Source: Microcaldota archaeon
GTDB lineage: Archaea > Micrarchaeota > Micrarchaeia > Norongarragalinales > SBBD01
Assembly: GCA_016212475.1 (NCBI GenBank)
Contig: JACRGC010000013.1
Coordinates: 1-64,000, forward strand
Reading direction: 5' to 3'
DNA: 64,000 bases
This document shows positions 1 to 9,674 of the stretch, piece by piece. Position 1 is the stretch's first letter. Every line of letters starts with the position of its first letter. The notes under the pieces were generated by a model. It made no database searches. It had not been told where the DNA came from and saw only the letters and a program-made list of their open reading frames with translations. The translations under genes were made by a program, and so were the position numbers.

Positions 1-3000
1 CCAAACGGCCGGTAGCTGGTTTCTTCTGCAATTCCTCTCGAAGAATTCGTAACCAAAGTTGTGCTTCCCAAATGGTCGGGATGATAATAAAACATCCGTC
101 CATCCGGATCTTTCCTGGCAACCATTGTGGAGCCATCAAAATAGTAAACCGTGTTGAATGTTCCTGTTGCATTTACAACCTGCTCAAAATTCTGGGAAAT
201 GTAATAGGTCGTTTCATTCTTAACCAAATCCTTTTTGGATATGCGGTTCCCGGAATCATCATACGCGTATTTTGCGGTTTTGAAGCCGGATTGATTTATG
301 ACATAAAGCAGATGGTTGAACAGATCGTAGGTATAGGCGAATTCGCCATCAGTTACCAAATTCCCATTCTCATCATAAGAAAAGGTTTCCGTGCTGGTTG
401 GATACACTGAGGAATAGGATTTGCAATACCCGTCGGGCGAGGAAAGCATGGTTAGGATTTCTTTGGAAGAAGATGAAAGTATTAGTATTTTTGCAAGGGT
501 TGGAGTTGGGGATGAAGATGCAGTAGTTGGTGAAATTGTTGAAGCAGGTGAGGCAGATGGCAAAACCATTGCAGTAGGCAAAACCGTTGCGGAAGTTGTT
601 GCGGAAATCACAGCTGTTGGCGATGGAACAATTGCAGTATTTGGCTCGCCGGTAACATCGCTTGAAGCAAGCGGCTTGACTAGGCATTTGGTTTGTGAAG
701 CAGTTGGAGTGGTATTGTAATAAATTGTTTTGATGCTCGAAGGCGCATGCCTTGGCTGCCTTAACTGATAGCTGTATTCGTTTACAATTTTGCTTAATGT
801 TTCGCTTATCTTAAGAATATTCCCCATTGAGCTGTAATTGTAAACATACGAGTAGGATTTGTTGTTTACCGTGTCATTTCTTGTTGCAGTTGCCAATCTG
901 TTAAGTGGATCGTAGCCCATCCTTAGCTGGATTGGCTTGATTCCATCATCAATTGAGAGCACATTCCCAACCGCGTCATATTGGTAATTCAAATTCTGGA
1001 TTGAGCCGGTTGTAATTTTCTTAAGCCTTGATGTGATGCCGTAATATTGCATATTTGTTTGGAATCCGTTGGCATAAACCCTCTTGGTTGTTTTTCCAAA
1101 TTCATTGTAGGCAAACGACTCGATTATATTGAAAATTTCCGCCAAATTCCCGTCCTCCCCATAAAAATTGTAGGCAAAATCTTCATTTTCATAGATTGTG
1201 TTCGTTAAACGATCCATCGAATCGTATTCGAAGCTGTTTGTATGGTTCACGGAATCAATTTGAAGTGTTTGAGAGGACACTCTTAAGCGTTGATCATAAG
1301 CAAGGAATTTGGTAAAATCGGGCGCAATTACCCTTGAAAGCGTTCCTTTCAGCTGTTCATCATAGAAATAGTAGATTTCAACAATTGCCTCCTTTTTCTT
1401 CAGCCGATTAAGCGCATCATATTGCAAATTGGTCGTAATCCCCCTCGAATCCGTTTGTGAAACCAAATTTCCAGTAGCATCATAAGAATAAACCCAGATC
1501 CCAAGGTCCGGATCCTGCATTGCGATTTTCCTTCCAAGCGAATCGTATTGGAAAATGAAATTGTTTCCCTGGGCGTCTTGAATGTTGGTTAGCGAACCCG
1601 CCAAATCATAGGTGTATTTGGTAATGTATTCTTCCGGAGCAAATTCGTGCACTTCAATTATTTGCCCAAAAGCATCCTTGGCAATTGTTTTCTTGTTGCC
1701 ATTTTCATCAAAAGCGGTTTCGACCCATCTTTCGTAGGAAATGTTCTTTGTTGTATTCTCCGGATTTGTTGTTTTTACAACTCTTGAAAGGGCGTCATAA
1801 TTGATGCTTGAAAATGCAACCGTAGAATTGGGAGAAGAATAATTGGCATCAAACAATTTGAAATACGGGTTTGATTTCCTTTGCACTCTAAACATTTTGT
1901 CATAATAGGTATCCGTAACAATTTGCCTTCCATTTGTGGTTTCGGCTTTTTGCTGGATTAGATTCCCAAGCCCATCGTAGAAAGTATAAGAGTCCAAGGT
2001 GAAATCTGCATTGTAGGATTCCCTCTGGGCGGTTTTGATCTTCTCAGGAGCAACTCCATCAAGCTCGTATTCGTAAATGACCGATGGATAAGCCGCGGAA
2101 TCAAGTGGTTTTATTGCCTTTTTGATCCTGCCAAAGACATCGTATTCGTACGTTGTAGTAAATCCATTCGCATCAGTTTCAGAAAGCAAATTCCCGGTTC
2201 CCAAATCATATGCGAAATTGGAAGTGTGGTTTAGCGCATTTATTTGCTGATCCGGGAAAGTAAATGTCAAATCCCTTGTTCCGTAGACAAATTTTGATAC
2301 CGCGCCTTTTGGATCCGTCGAACTAATCAAATTGCCATGCGAATTATATGAATACTTTGTAATTGGGTTGGTCCCTCCGGCAAGGAAATCCTCTTTTTGG
2401 GTTACCAATCCAAATGAGGGCGGATATACCGAAGTTTTTCCGTCATAATAGTAAATTGTCTGCCTAATCCAAGTCAATGGGCTAACGCTAAGGAGCTGGT
2501 AATATGAGGGTTTGTCAACAATCCAGGCGGAAGTGTTGTAGTGATAATAATATTGCTCGAGCCGATCATCCAATGCATTCCCATTCTCCCCAAAAATCCA
2601 TTTTTGCAGGATGTTGCCATAATCATCGTAGAAATATGTTGTATTGGTAATTCTTGGAGTTGCTGATCCATCATATGTAAATGTTGCCTCGGAAGCCAAA
2701 TAGGTTTTGTAATATCCGGATGTTAAATTGCCAACCCAGTTGCTTTCCTTTGCCAAAAAGAGTTTTTTATTCGAATCATATATTTCCGTTTTGAACTCCA
2801 TCCCCTTCCTGCCGGAATCCTGGTGGAAGAAATGCGTTTGCAAAGTTCCATCTGCAAGCGTTTCATTTGCAACTGCAAAACCCCGAAATTCCTTATCTGG
2901 AAAATAGTACATTCCACCGGAATAGTTGTAGCTGGTTTTACCCGAATAGTTCTGCGGATTGCTGGCCCCGTTATCAACTTTAATTGATGAAACCACCCAG

Positions 3001-5363
3001 ATATTGAACGGAAGCCGGTTTGTTCCATTAACATCCGCGTTGTTCAGGGAAGTCGAAGTGGTGTAGTTGACCGTTATTTTACTCCCAAACTTTCCGCGAA
3101 TTTCCCTTAGCTGGTATGGCGCGCCTCCTTTTGTTACTAAAGCCGCGGTCTGGGTGAATTTGATGTTATTGTTATTGGCAGTCGCATCAATGTTCCCATT
3201 AATCAGAACATCCGCCGCCCCATCGCCATTCACATCAACAAACCTGCACCCGGCATCCTGGCCATAAACTATTGTTGTGCACGGCGTCATTTGCCCATAT
3301 CCCGGAAAAGAATTTCCATAATTGATAAATGCATAATTATCCTCGTGAAATTGGAAATTTAGGGTATCATAGAAAAATCGATGGACAAGCACATCTTCCA
3401 AACCATCGCCGTTAATATCCCCAAATTCCAATCCTGTTGAAAGCATCGGATCGCTAAACCTGAATTTGGCTATTGCCGGATAGGGAAATTGGGTTGTTGA
3501 GCCAGTCCAGCCATTTCCGGTGTTCAGGTAAATATTCCGCACGTATTCGATTTGGTTATTGTTGCCTGTTGGTTTATTCCTTGAAACGATAAGGTCCGTT
3601 AATCCATCCCCATTAACATCGATAACTCGCGCGCCAGTATCCTCGGCAAAATCCAAATACGGAATAGGTGAATTGTAATTGGAATTGCCAGTATAGCCGC
3701 TGCCGGTATTTATGTGGGCTGAATTTTCCCAGATTGTCCCGAAATTATTGTAACGTTTGGAATATGAAACATCTGCAAGCCCATCGCCGTTGAGGTCAAA
3801 AACCCTAACGCCATAATCCGTTCCATCCTTGACAAAGGGTACAGGGACTGTATTATAAGGGCCCGATACGCTACCAGAAAAAGGATTCATGTTTGTGTGG
3901 ATGTCCGTTTGATAGTTGTAAGAGCCGTCCTTGTAAATTTTGCCGATTTCGAAATCAGTGAAGCCATCGCCGTTTATGTCAAACGTCCTAGCACTAGTGT
4001 CCGTAATTGCGCCATTTTGGATTACGAAATAATCGGGGGGCGTCCAGCCACCGCCTCCAAATCCTTTCCCTAAATTAAGTGCTCCAAATAGGGTAGAATG
4101 CCATTGGAAATCATAGTAAGCATTTTTTCCCTGTGCCAAATCGTTTAGTCCATCACCGTTCATATCGTAGAACCGGACCCCTTCATCTGCGCCCCTGTTC
4201 GTAATCAGTGGAGGAGTAAAACCGGGTTCGCCCTCCCAATGCAATCCGCCATTATATGAAAAACTGACCGATGGAAGGAACGATACACTGTCGCGGCCAT
4301 ATTCGGTGATGTTAGTAAGAAAAAGGGAGGGGGTAAGATCCATTTGAGAATAATTAAGAAAATACCTCCGAACTAGGGCGCCGTTTGCCCTGATTTCAAC
4401 ATTCTGGAGTGCCCTGCTCATTACGTAATTGTTTGCTAGATTGAATAGCAATCTTGCATCGGGCCTTGGTGCCGAGGTATAGAAAAATAAAATTTCCCTT
4501 TGCAAATCATTGTTGTACCTAATTGAAGTTGGATATGTAACGCCCACATCCTCGGGGAAAAGATTTTCGGAATAATTGAAGTAAATCGAATTTTTATTGA
4601 TATCTTGGATGGAATCCAAATACCAGCGGTAAACATATGGCCCAGCAGTAGATACTTGCTCGGAAACCGTACTGTTTCCGAAAATGTACGTAGTACCGTC
4701 TTTTGTTCTTACTTGCCAATATTGCCCTTTTTCGTTCCCGGTAGTGTTGAGTAAGTTAATTGAAAGATAGGTTTCGATTTTGGAGTGGTATTTCTGGTCA
4801 GCTTGGGAGAATACCAATTCATATTCGGAACCATCAAGTGTGAGTGTAAAATTATCATCGGTTGTATCGGCTGTAAATTGCGCATTGCGTTCGATATAAC
4901 TTTGGGAAAGCGCCCAACCATTTCCGGCAATTGTTGGCTTTGTGCTGGCCCTTTGGTTGTTGTAGGTAAGTTTTACAGTTGGTTGCAGGCCGTTTGTTCC
5001 CGGAGGCACTTTGAATGGATATTCGTAAATGAATGAGCCAGAGAACAATGATGTCGAAAACGAATCATCGGTTTTAAGATTGGGTTCAAAACTGTCCTTT
5101 CCCTGCTGGTTTGCAAGTTCTGTTCCTCCGCCAGTGCCCGCTGTTGCAGATGTTTGTTCAGTTTGATCAAGCAAAGTTGCAGATTCGGATGGAATTGGTT
5201 CAATTGTTGCTTGTGGGGTATCTGTAGGTGCAGCAATAATTTCAGTAGCCGGTGAAATAATCTCTCCATTTGAATCCGCAGCATCACTAGCCGGCAAATC
5301 GCCAGCAACAACCATTCCCGCAATCAGAAACAAAAATAGGCTAAATAGCAATAACCGGTTCAT
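1..5363 (-). CDS. Giant secreted SpvB / FG-GAP / RHS (YD-repeat) protein, 3' end outside window
   Basis: The frame is open from an ATG at 5363, preceded by GGTGGG, to the window edge (about 1787 codons). I followed it from the start through about residue 720 and sampled it to the edge without a break. It begins with a signal peptide (MNRLLLFSLFLFLIAGMVVA). An SpvB-like domain follows (about residues 70-370), then VCBS/FG-GAP repeats with DxNGDGxxD motifs (about 370-710), then many YD/RHS repeats such as YDSLGRKIAMQDPDLG (about 1040 onward). A Ser/Thr/Pro-rich low-complexity linker interrupts the YD repeats (about 1548-1630). The last visible residues include FYYHPDHLGSTTLVT and end SYRPF, the signature that closes an RHS core. 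In the family this is followed by a variable, often toxic C-terminal domain, which would lie outside the window. The role, contact-dependent toxin or cell-surface adhesin, is inferred. Confidence 0.9.
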   Translation of the reverse strand, partial: MNRLLLFSLFLFLIAGMVVAGDLPASDAADSNGEIISPATEIIAAPTDTPQATIEPIPSESATLLDQTEQTSATAGTGGGTELANQQGKDSFEPNLKTDDSFSTSLFSGSFIYEYPFKVPPGTNGLQPTVKLTYNNQRASTKPTIAGNGWALSQSYIERNAQFTADTTDDNFTLTLDGSEYELVFSQADQKYHSKIETYLSINLLNTTGNEKGQYWQVRTKDGTTYIFGNSTVSEQVSTAGPYVYRWYLDSIQDINKNSIYFNYSENLFPEDVGVTYPTSIRYNNDLQREILFFYTSAPRPDARLLFNLANNYVMSRALQNVEIRANGALVRRYFLNYSQMDLTPSLFLTNITEYGRDSVSFLPSVSFSYNGGLHWEGEPGFTPPLITNRGADEGVRFYDMNGDGLNDLAQGKNAYYDFQWHSTLFGALNLGKGFGGGGWTPPDYFVIQNGAITDTSARTFDINGDGFTDFEIGKIYKDGSYNYQTDIHTNMNPFSGSVSGPYNTVPVPFVKDGTDYGVRVFDLNGDGLADVSYSKRYNNFGTIWENSAHINTGSGYTGNSNYNSPIPYLDFAEDTGARVIDVNGDGLTDLIVSRNKPTGNNNQIEYVRNIYLNTGNGWTGSTTQFPYPAIAKFRFSDPMLSTGLEFGDINGDGLEDVLVHRFFYDTLNFQFHEDNYAFINYGNSFPGYGQMTPCTTIVYGQDAGCRFVDVNGDGAADVLINGNIDATANNNNIKFTQTAALVTKGGAPYQLREIRGKFGSKITVNYTTSTSLNNADVNGTNRLPFNIWVVSSIKVDNGASNPQNYSGKTSYNYSGGMYYFPDKEFRGFAVANETLADGTLQTHFFHQDSGRKGMEFKTEIYDSNKKLFLAKESNWVGNLTSGYYKTYLASEATFTYDGSATPRITNTTYFYDDYGNILQKWIFGENGNALDDRLEQYYYHYNTSAWIVDKPSYYQLLSVSPLTWIRQTIYYYDGKTSVYPPSFGLVTQKEDFLAGGTNPITKYSYNSHGNLISSTDPKGAVSKFVYGTRDLTFTFPDQQINALNHTSNFAYDLGTGNLLSETDANGFTTTYEYDVFGRIKKAIKPLDSAAYPSVIYEYELDGVAPEKIKTAQRESYNADFTLDSYTFYDGLGNLIQQKAETTNGRQIVTDTYYDKMFRVQRKSNPYFKLFDANYSSPNSTVAFSSINYDALSRVVKTTNPENTTKNISYERWVETAFDENGNKKTIAKDAFGQIIEVHEFAPEEYITKYTYDLAGSLTNIQDAQGNNFIFQYDSLGRKIAMQDPDLGIWVYSYDATGNLVSQTDSRGITTNLQYDALNRLKKKEAIVEIYYFYDEQLKGTLSRVIAPDFTKFLAYDQRLRVSSQTLQIDSVNHTNSFEYDSMDRLTNTIYENEDFAYNFYGEDGNLAEIFNIIESFAYNEFGKTTKRVYANGFQTNMQYYGITSRLKKITTGSIQNLNYQYDAVGNVLSIDDGIKPIQLRMGYDPLNRLATATRNDTVNNKSYSYVYNYSSMGNILKISETLSKIVNEYSYQLRQPRHAPSSIKTIYYNTTPTASQTKCLVKPLASSDVTGEPNTAIVPSPTAVISATTSATVLPTAMVLPSASPASTISPTTASSSPTPTLAKILILSSSSKEILTMLSSPDGYCKSYSSVYPTSTETFSYDENGNLVTDGEFAYTYDLFNHLLYVINQSGFKTAKYAYDDSGNRISKKDLVKNETTYYISQNFEQVVNATGTFNTVYYFDGSTMVARKDPDGRMFYYHPDHLGSTTLVTNSSRGIAEETSYRPF

Positions 5364-5420
5364 CCAGTTCCCACCCTTATGCCTCCCCACTATTCCTTGT
5401 TTCCTTTACTGCTTTTTTAG

Positions 5421-5430
5421 GTATATATAG
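5421..5430 (-). promoter_or_regulatory. TATA box of the RHS gene
   Basis: On the minus strand this reads CTATATATAC, about 58 nt upstream of the ATG at 5363, a normal place for an archaeal TATA box with a short leader. Confidence 0.5.
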
Positions 5431-5593
5431 CTGCTGGTTTTGAAAAAGTTTCAGCAATCTATTATTTTGATGGTTTGGCGTAGGTTACAAGGAAGGATTC
5501 GGCTGAAAACTGATTTTTTTGTTTTTTAATTGGTTAGCGAAGGCTCTCGACCGCAGAATCTATTATGCGGCTCAGCAGATTTTCAATCTGCGT

Positions 5594-5630
5594 GGCACGA
5601 GTAAGGGGGGAAACCCCCCTTAGAGGTGTC
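5594..5630 (+). repeat. REP-like hairpin, copy A
   Basis: Outer arms GGCAC/GTGTC (one G-T pair) enclose a symmetric GAG/GAG internal loop, then a nine-base inner stem TAAGGGGGG/CCCCCCTTA with an AAA loop. The same architecture recurs at 27620-27655 and, more loosely, at 12943-12976, 28115-28149 and 38831-38865. Confidence 0.65.
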
Positions 5631-5631
5631 A

Positions 5632-5640
5632 TTTATATAC
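5632..5640 (+). promoter_or_regulatory. TATA box of the uS15-eS1 operon
   Basis: TTTATATAC lies about 127 nt upstream of the uS15 ATG. It starts immediately after REP-like hairpin A, so the uS15-eS1 transcript would begin near 5665 with a leader of about 100 nt. Confidence 0.5.
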
Positions 5641-5766
5641 TTTTACTTAGAAACTTATTACGCTTTCTGATTATCCATTTCAATTAGCCCTATTTGCGCT
5701 AACGCTTGAAGGTTGCTGTTGATTTTGAAGGAAGCAGTTTGTTTTTGTATTTAGAAGTTGAAAATT

Positions 5767-6219
5767 ATGGCAAGAATGCATTCAAAAAAGAAGGGCGCAA
5801 GCAAATCGCACAAGCCAATCAAGAATTCGGCGGTTGTTTGGGTCCCGATCCAAAAGGAGGAAATTGAGAACATAATTGCAGTCCTTGCAAAGGAAGGAAA
5901 GAACGAATCCGAAATCGGACTCATTTTAAGGGATCAGCACGCGGTTCCTTCGAGCAAAATGATACTTGGAAAAACAATTTCCCAAATCCTAAAGGAAAAG
6001 GGGCTTACCCCAAAATACCCATCCGATCTTGTAGATCTTATCAAGAAGGCAGTAAAGATGCGCAAGCACCTAGCCGAAAACAAGAAAGATAAATTAAACA
6101 TAAAAAAACTTCGGGATGTCGAATCCAAGATAAAGCGGCTTGTCAAGTATTACCGAGGAAAGAAGCTTCCATCCAATTGGAAGTATGATCCGGAGCAGGC
6201 AGCGCTTCTAGTCAAGTGA
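5767..6219 (+). CDS. rps15: Small ribosomal subunit protein uS15
   Basis: A 150-residue archaeal-type uS15. It begins MARMHSKKKGASKSHKP, the usual archaeal start, followed by an N-terminal extension absent from bacterial S15 and the helical core with the conserved LGLTPKYPSDL-like and KLRDVESKIKRLVKYY segments. It binds the central domain of 16S rRNA. A TTG three codons upstream is in frame, but the ATG matches the family. It is followed by eS1 after 7 nt, so the two are one transcript. Confidence 0.95.
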   Translation: MARMHSKKKGASKSHKPIKNSAVVWVPIQKEEIENIIAVLAKEGKNESEIGLILRDQHAVPSSKMILGKTISQILKEKGLTPKYPSDLVDLIKKAVKMRKHLAENKKDKLNIKKLRDVESKIKRLVKYYRGKKLPSNWKYDPEQAALLVK

Positions 6220-6226
6220 AATTAAC

Positions 6227-6907
6227 ATGGCAGTCAAAAAAGTAATCGATAATTGGAAGGCAAAGAGCTGGTACGCTGTCCGCGCGCCAAAATTCCTAAA
6301 CGAAGTGGAAGTAGCCTCAGTAATTGCCCTTGATGACGAGCACTTGATGAACCGCATCATCATCATCCCATTGAAAGATGTCACAAAGGATATTTCGCAC
6401 ACATACACAAACATCCATCTTAGAATCACGGAAATCAAGGGGAAAACCGCATTCACAAAATTCATCGGGCATGAGGTTTCAAGGGAATTCATCCATGCAA
6501 TGGTAAGAAGGGAAAATGACGCCCTTCACGTGGTGTTCCAAGCAATATCAAAAGATGGGATTGAATTCAAGATCAAGGCTGTTGTAGTCACCGGAATTTC
6601 CTGCTCGGATCGCCAAAAAACGCTTCTTAGGAACACGCTTATGAAAGAGCTTAAGGAAAAGGCGGCAACAAAGGATTTTGGGCAGTTCATTTACGACACA
6701 TTGTACGGAAAAGTAGCCGGTGAAGTTTACAAACTCCTAAAGAAACTCGTTCCAATCAAAAGAGTGGAAGTTCGAAAAACAGAGCTTAAGGAAGTGTTCG
6801 ATGTGCAAAACATCTCCGAAATCGACAAGGGAGAGGCTGCACTGGTTGAAACAGAAGAAGGCGAAGTTGCAGTTGATGAAGTTTCATCTGCTTCGGGGAC
6901 GCATTAA
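6227..6907 (+). CDS. rps3ae: Small ribosomal subunit protein eS1 (S3Ae)
   Basis: A 226-residue protein with family features VKKVIDNWKAKSWYAVRAPKFLN at the start (W and Y positions conserved), LKDVTKDISHTYTN and a C-terminal VEVRKTELKEVFD segment. In archaea and eukaryotes it is part of the 30S/40S platform near the mRNA exit. The acidic C-terminal tail is probably disordered. It is the second gene of the uS15 transcript. Confidence 0.95.
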   Translation: MAVKKVIDNWKAKSWYAVRAPKFLNEVEVASVIALDDEHLMNRIIIIPLKDVTKDISHTYTNIHLRITEIKGKTAFTKFIGHEVSREFIHAMVRRENDALHVVFQAISKDGIEFKIKAVVVTGISCSDRQKTLLRNTLMKELKEKAATKDFGQFIYDTLYGKVAGEVYKLLKKLVPIKRVEVRKTELKEVFDVQNISEIDKGEAALVETEEGEVAVDEVSSASGTH

Positions 6908-6984
6908 ATTATTTTTCTTATTTTTTTAGGAATCTTTCCAAAACTAATAGTCGAATCTTTTTTTCCCAAATCCGCTCTTTTTAA

Positions 6985-6997
6985 GCTATATATATAA
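6985..6997 (+). promoter_or_regulatory. TATA box of the secreted beta-helix gene
   Basis: CTATATATATAAA lies about 33-45 nt upstream of the GTG start at 7030, which implies a short leader. Confidence 0.5.
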
Positions 6998-7029
6998 ACA
7001 TTTCAACCCAAATCCAGTTGGTGGTAATC

Positions 7030-8154
7030 GTGGCATTCAAATTCCAAATATTCGCTGTTTTAATTGCACTTTTTTTCATAACTTCCGTTAAGGCAGCTGA
7101 ATGCGGAGGCGCAGTCCAGTGCCAATGCGGGGATTCCATCATTTCTTCCACTATTCTTGACCACGATATTCTTGATTGCAACGTTTACTACGCTCTTACA
7201 ATAAATGCAAATAATGTCGCCCTTGATTGCAACGGCCACACAATTGCGCATGGCTGGGGGCAGAACACCGCAATATTCCTGAATAATACGAACAGCTCAA
7301 CTGTCAAAAACTGCAACATCGGCGAAAAATACGATAACGGAATTGTATTAGGGGGTGGATGGAACAACCGGATTGAAGGAAATACGGTAATCAATCCTCT
7401 AATGGCTGGAATTTGGGCGCACGGATCAAGAGGTAACACGATTTTAGCAAATACAATCTGGGAATTTAGGCAATACGCAATTGCACTTTTCCCTGGAAGT
7501 TCATCCAATATAATTCAAGGTAATACGATAATGGGAAAACCTGCAACTCTTGAAAATCCGTATCCTTCATTTTTTGGGATTTTCATGGATAGCGGAGTTG
7601 GATATAATCAAATTATTGGAAACAGCATTGAAAGATCGCATGTTGGAATCAATGTGTTTGGAGGCTCATTCATTACAATTAATGGAAATACCCTTCAAAA
7701 CAATGAATATGGAACATACCTGAGTCATTTCAATGACGGAAAAATTTCAGATAACAAATTCATTGGGAACACAATTTCAGGCCTTGATTTTGAAATGTAC
7801 ACAGAAAGGAATGTGATCTGGAATAATATTTTCCAAAGCAACAAACGGAGTGCATTTGAAGGAATTGTCATCCAAAGCGGTATTTTTGCATACAATATTG
7901 CAAACAAATGGGATAATGGGCTGGTTGGCAACTATTGGTCTGATTTTTCAGCAAATTCCGGCTACCCTGCAAAATACGTAATTTCCGGGCCCGGCGATGG
8001 GGTTGACAATCTTCCAAACAAGAAAACAAGCGATTGCATTTATTCAAGTGCAACGGCAGTTTCATCCACAAATGTAAAAACCAATGCAATTGCAAGCCCG
8101 TATCCAAAGCCGATTTGCAAGCTGGCAATTAGCAATATAATTGCAATCGAATAA
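7030..8154 (+). CDS. Secreted right-handed beta-helix (NosD/PbH1-type) protein
   Basis: A 374-residue protein. The GTG start is chosen because GGTGG precedes it by about 6 nt and a signal peptide (AFKFQIFAVLIALFFITSVKA) begins there. After the CGGAVQCQCGD segment come many PbH1-like coils with the rhythm NTI..N.I..N.I (NAIFLNNTNSS, IEGNTVINPL, IIQGNTIMG, ISDNKFIGN). It ends with a NYWSDFS box that is also present in the dockerin proteins at 19568 and 23169. The substrate is unknown: periplasmic copper-binding NosD, carbohydrate binding and surface-layer decoration all use this fold. It has no dockerin. Confidence 0.75.
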   Translation: MAFKFQIFAVLIALFFITSVKAAECGGAVQCQCGDSIISSTILDHDILDCNVYYALTINANNVALDCNGHTIAHGWGQNTAIFLNNTNSSTVKNCNIGEKYDNGIVLGGGWNNRIEGNTVINPLMAGIWAHGSRGNTILANTIWEFRQYAIALFPGSSSNIIQGNTIMGKPATLENPYPSFFGIFMDSGVGYNQIIGNSIERSHVGINVFGGSFITINGNTLQNNEYGTYLSHFNDGKISDNKFIGNTISGLDFEMYTERNVIWNNIFQSNKRSAFEGIVIQSGIFAYNIANKWDNGLVGNYWSDFSANSGYPAKYVISGPGDGVDNLPNKKTSDCIYSSATAVSSTNVKTNAIASPYPKPICKLAISNIIAIE

Positions 8155-8247
8155 TCAGGCGGCGCAAATTGTTTTTTCCTTATTTTCATTTCCCTTAATT
8201 TTACCCATATTCATTCTCCTGCAAATCGCCTCCTTTTCCTCGATTAA

Positions 8248-8258
8248 CCTTATATACC
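8248..8258 (+). promoter_or_regulatory. TATA box of the 8312 gene
   Basis: CCTTATATACC lies about 55 nt upstream of the chosen ATG at 8312. Confidence 0.4.
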
Positions 8259-8311
8259 ACTTCTGATTACTTCTTTCATTATTTGTTCAATTGATGCGGG
8301 TTGGTAATACT

Positions 8312-9583
8312 ATGGCTGAGAAGGCGGACGATAAGAAAAAAGTTGAAACAGCAAAATCTGATTCCTCCCAATCCGAGGATAAAAAATCAAAGCAAAAGGA
8401 AGTCATTTCAAAACTTGCATCCGATTCAAAGAATTCGGAATTCAAGATTGCAGATCCGGTTGTTCGCGCAAAGGGAAACAAGATTGCAATAAATCTCGAA
8501 TTTGAGCTGGATAAGCAGACCCGCGGTAGGCTTCCATTTTTAGCAATCATGCTGGTATTTTCGTTATTCGCATTCATAATGTTTGCAAAAACCGGCTTTT
8601 CCTTTTCTGAAGTGTTTGATTTCCAGAGGGTTTCAAACAACCTTGACAAAATCACATCAATTTCATTCATCCTATTCCTCCTTCTCTTTTCAGCAGCGCT
8701 TGCGTTCGCAACATTTTTTGGCTACGATATGAAAGCTTCCAATGCACTATTTCTTTCGCTTACAATGGTCCTCCCAATAATTGGCGCCCATTTCCTTGGC
8801 GGCGAACACTATGATCTGGCATACATCTGGTTGGCTTTTGGAATTGTGATTGCGGTCCTTATGGCAACAGTCATGGATGGGTTCACTTACAAAACTATTT
8901 ACAGGACGCTTGGGCATGCCCTCTTCATCATGTTAATAGTTGCAGTGCTTTTCACATTCGTCAAAGTCAATTCACAAAAGGAGGAGTATTTCACGCTTTT
9001 TGTGACAAATGTTGCTGGACTAACTCCCCAATTGCAAGGGCAAGTGCAAGGTTCGCTTGGGGATTCGATTGCTAGGATTGATCTGAAGGATGATGGAACT
9101 CCGCAAGATCCCCTAAAGTATGTTTCCAAGACAGATATCAAAAACATGGTTTCGCTGCAATATGTGGCAATCAAGGATGCCGCAATCAATTCAATGGCAA
9201 ACAAGGCGGATCAGGATTATGCTAGGAAATCAATTGCCGCCTCATACGGTTCGCTTGACATTTCAACGCAAGATAAGCTGGTTACCGAAACCGTTAATGC
9301 AATGAAATCGCCCTCCGTTAATTTGTTTTCGCCCTCAAAATACTGGCCAGTTGTTAGGACCGAACTTGCAAACAAGATCAAGGAGGCGCCGGTTAGGACC
9401 CCCGAAGCCCAAGAGCTTGCTGATATTACAGAAAAAGTCAACCAGGTGCCCCTAATCAAGCAGTTCAAGGGATATTTCGAGATTTTTGTTTCGCTCCTTG
9501 TGTTTTCATTGCTTTCCATGTTCAACCAGTTGGTGAGATTCCTAACAACTGCAATGATGATTGGGATTTCAAGGCTTATGTGA
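8312..9583 (+). CDS. Uncharacterised multi-spanning membrane protein
   Basis: I do not recognise the family. The ATG at 8312 is chosen because GGTTGG precedes it. The first ~70 residues are highly charged and Lys/Ser-rich (cytoplasmic tail). About five membrane segments follow between roughly residues 75 and 220 (LPFLAIMLVFSLFAFIMF, ISFILFLLLFSAALAFATFF, ALFIMLIVAVLFTFV and others). A soluble, probably external domain covers about 225-390. A last segment (FEIFVSLLVFSLLSMF) sits near the C-terminus. Confidence 0.6.
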   Translation: MAEKADDKKKVETAKSDSSQSEDKKSKQKEVISKLASDSKNSEFKIADPVVRAKGNKIAINLEFELDKQTRGRLPFLAIMLVFSLFAFIMFAKTGFSFSEVFDFQRVSNNLDKITSISFILFLLLFSAALAFATFFGYDMKASNALFLSLTMVLPIIGAHFLGGEHYDLAYIWLAFGIVIAVLMATVMDGFTYKTIYRTLGHALFIMLIVAVLFTFVKVNSQKEEYFTLFVTNVAGLTPQLQGQVQGSLGDSIARIDLKDDGTPQDPLKYVSKTDIKNMVSLQYVAIKDAAINSMANKADQDYARKSIAASYGSLDISTQDKLVTETVNAMKSPSVNLFSPSKYWPVVRTELANKIKEAPVRTPEAQELADITEKVNQVPLIKQFKGYFEIFVSLLVFSLLSMFNQLVRFLTTAMMIGISRLM

Positions 9584-9674
9584 AGCGGTTAGAACTTGGC
9601 AATTAAGCATGGTTTGCCAAAATCCAATTCAAATCCTTTATTATTTTGATTGATTTACTATTTACTGATAAGTT

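Larger units (their letters stand above)
5364..5766. other. Intergenic region with divergent promoters and three hairpins
   Basis: This 403-nt region separates the leftward RHS gene from rightward uS15. It holds a TATA box for each direction and three consecutive hairpins: CCGCA/TGCGG (about 5556-5575), GCAGATT/AATCTGC (about 5577-5593) and a REP-like hairpin at 5594-5630. No convincing gene is seen; a frame across 5517-5621 has no start codon. Confidence 0.6.

Noticed and set aside
72-720. Plus-strand reading frames of 112 and 99 codons
   Set aside because: They lie wholly opposite the RHS gene, whose frame carries signature YD repeats and RHS-core motifs.
5533-5600. tRNA-like segment with a GCAGA/TCTGC stem and a 7-base loop TTTTCAA
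   Set aside because: No D-arm pairs with it, there is no T-loop (TTCRA) and no closing acceptor stem on either strand. It is better described as consecutive hairpins.
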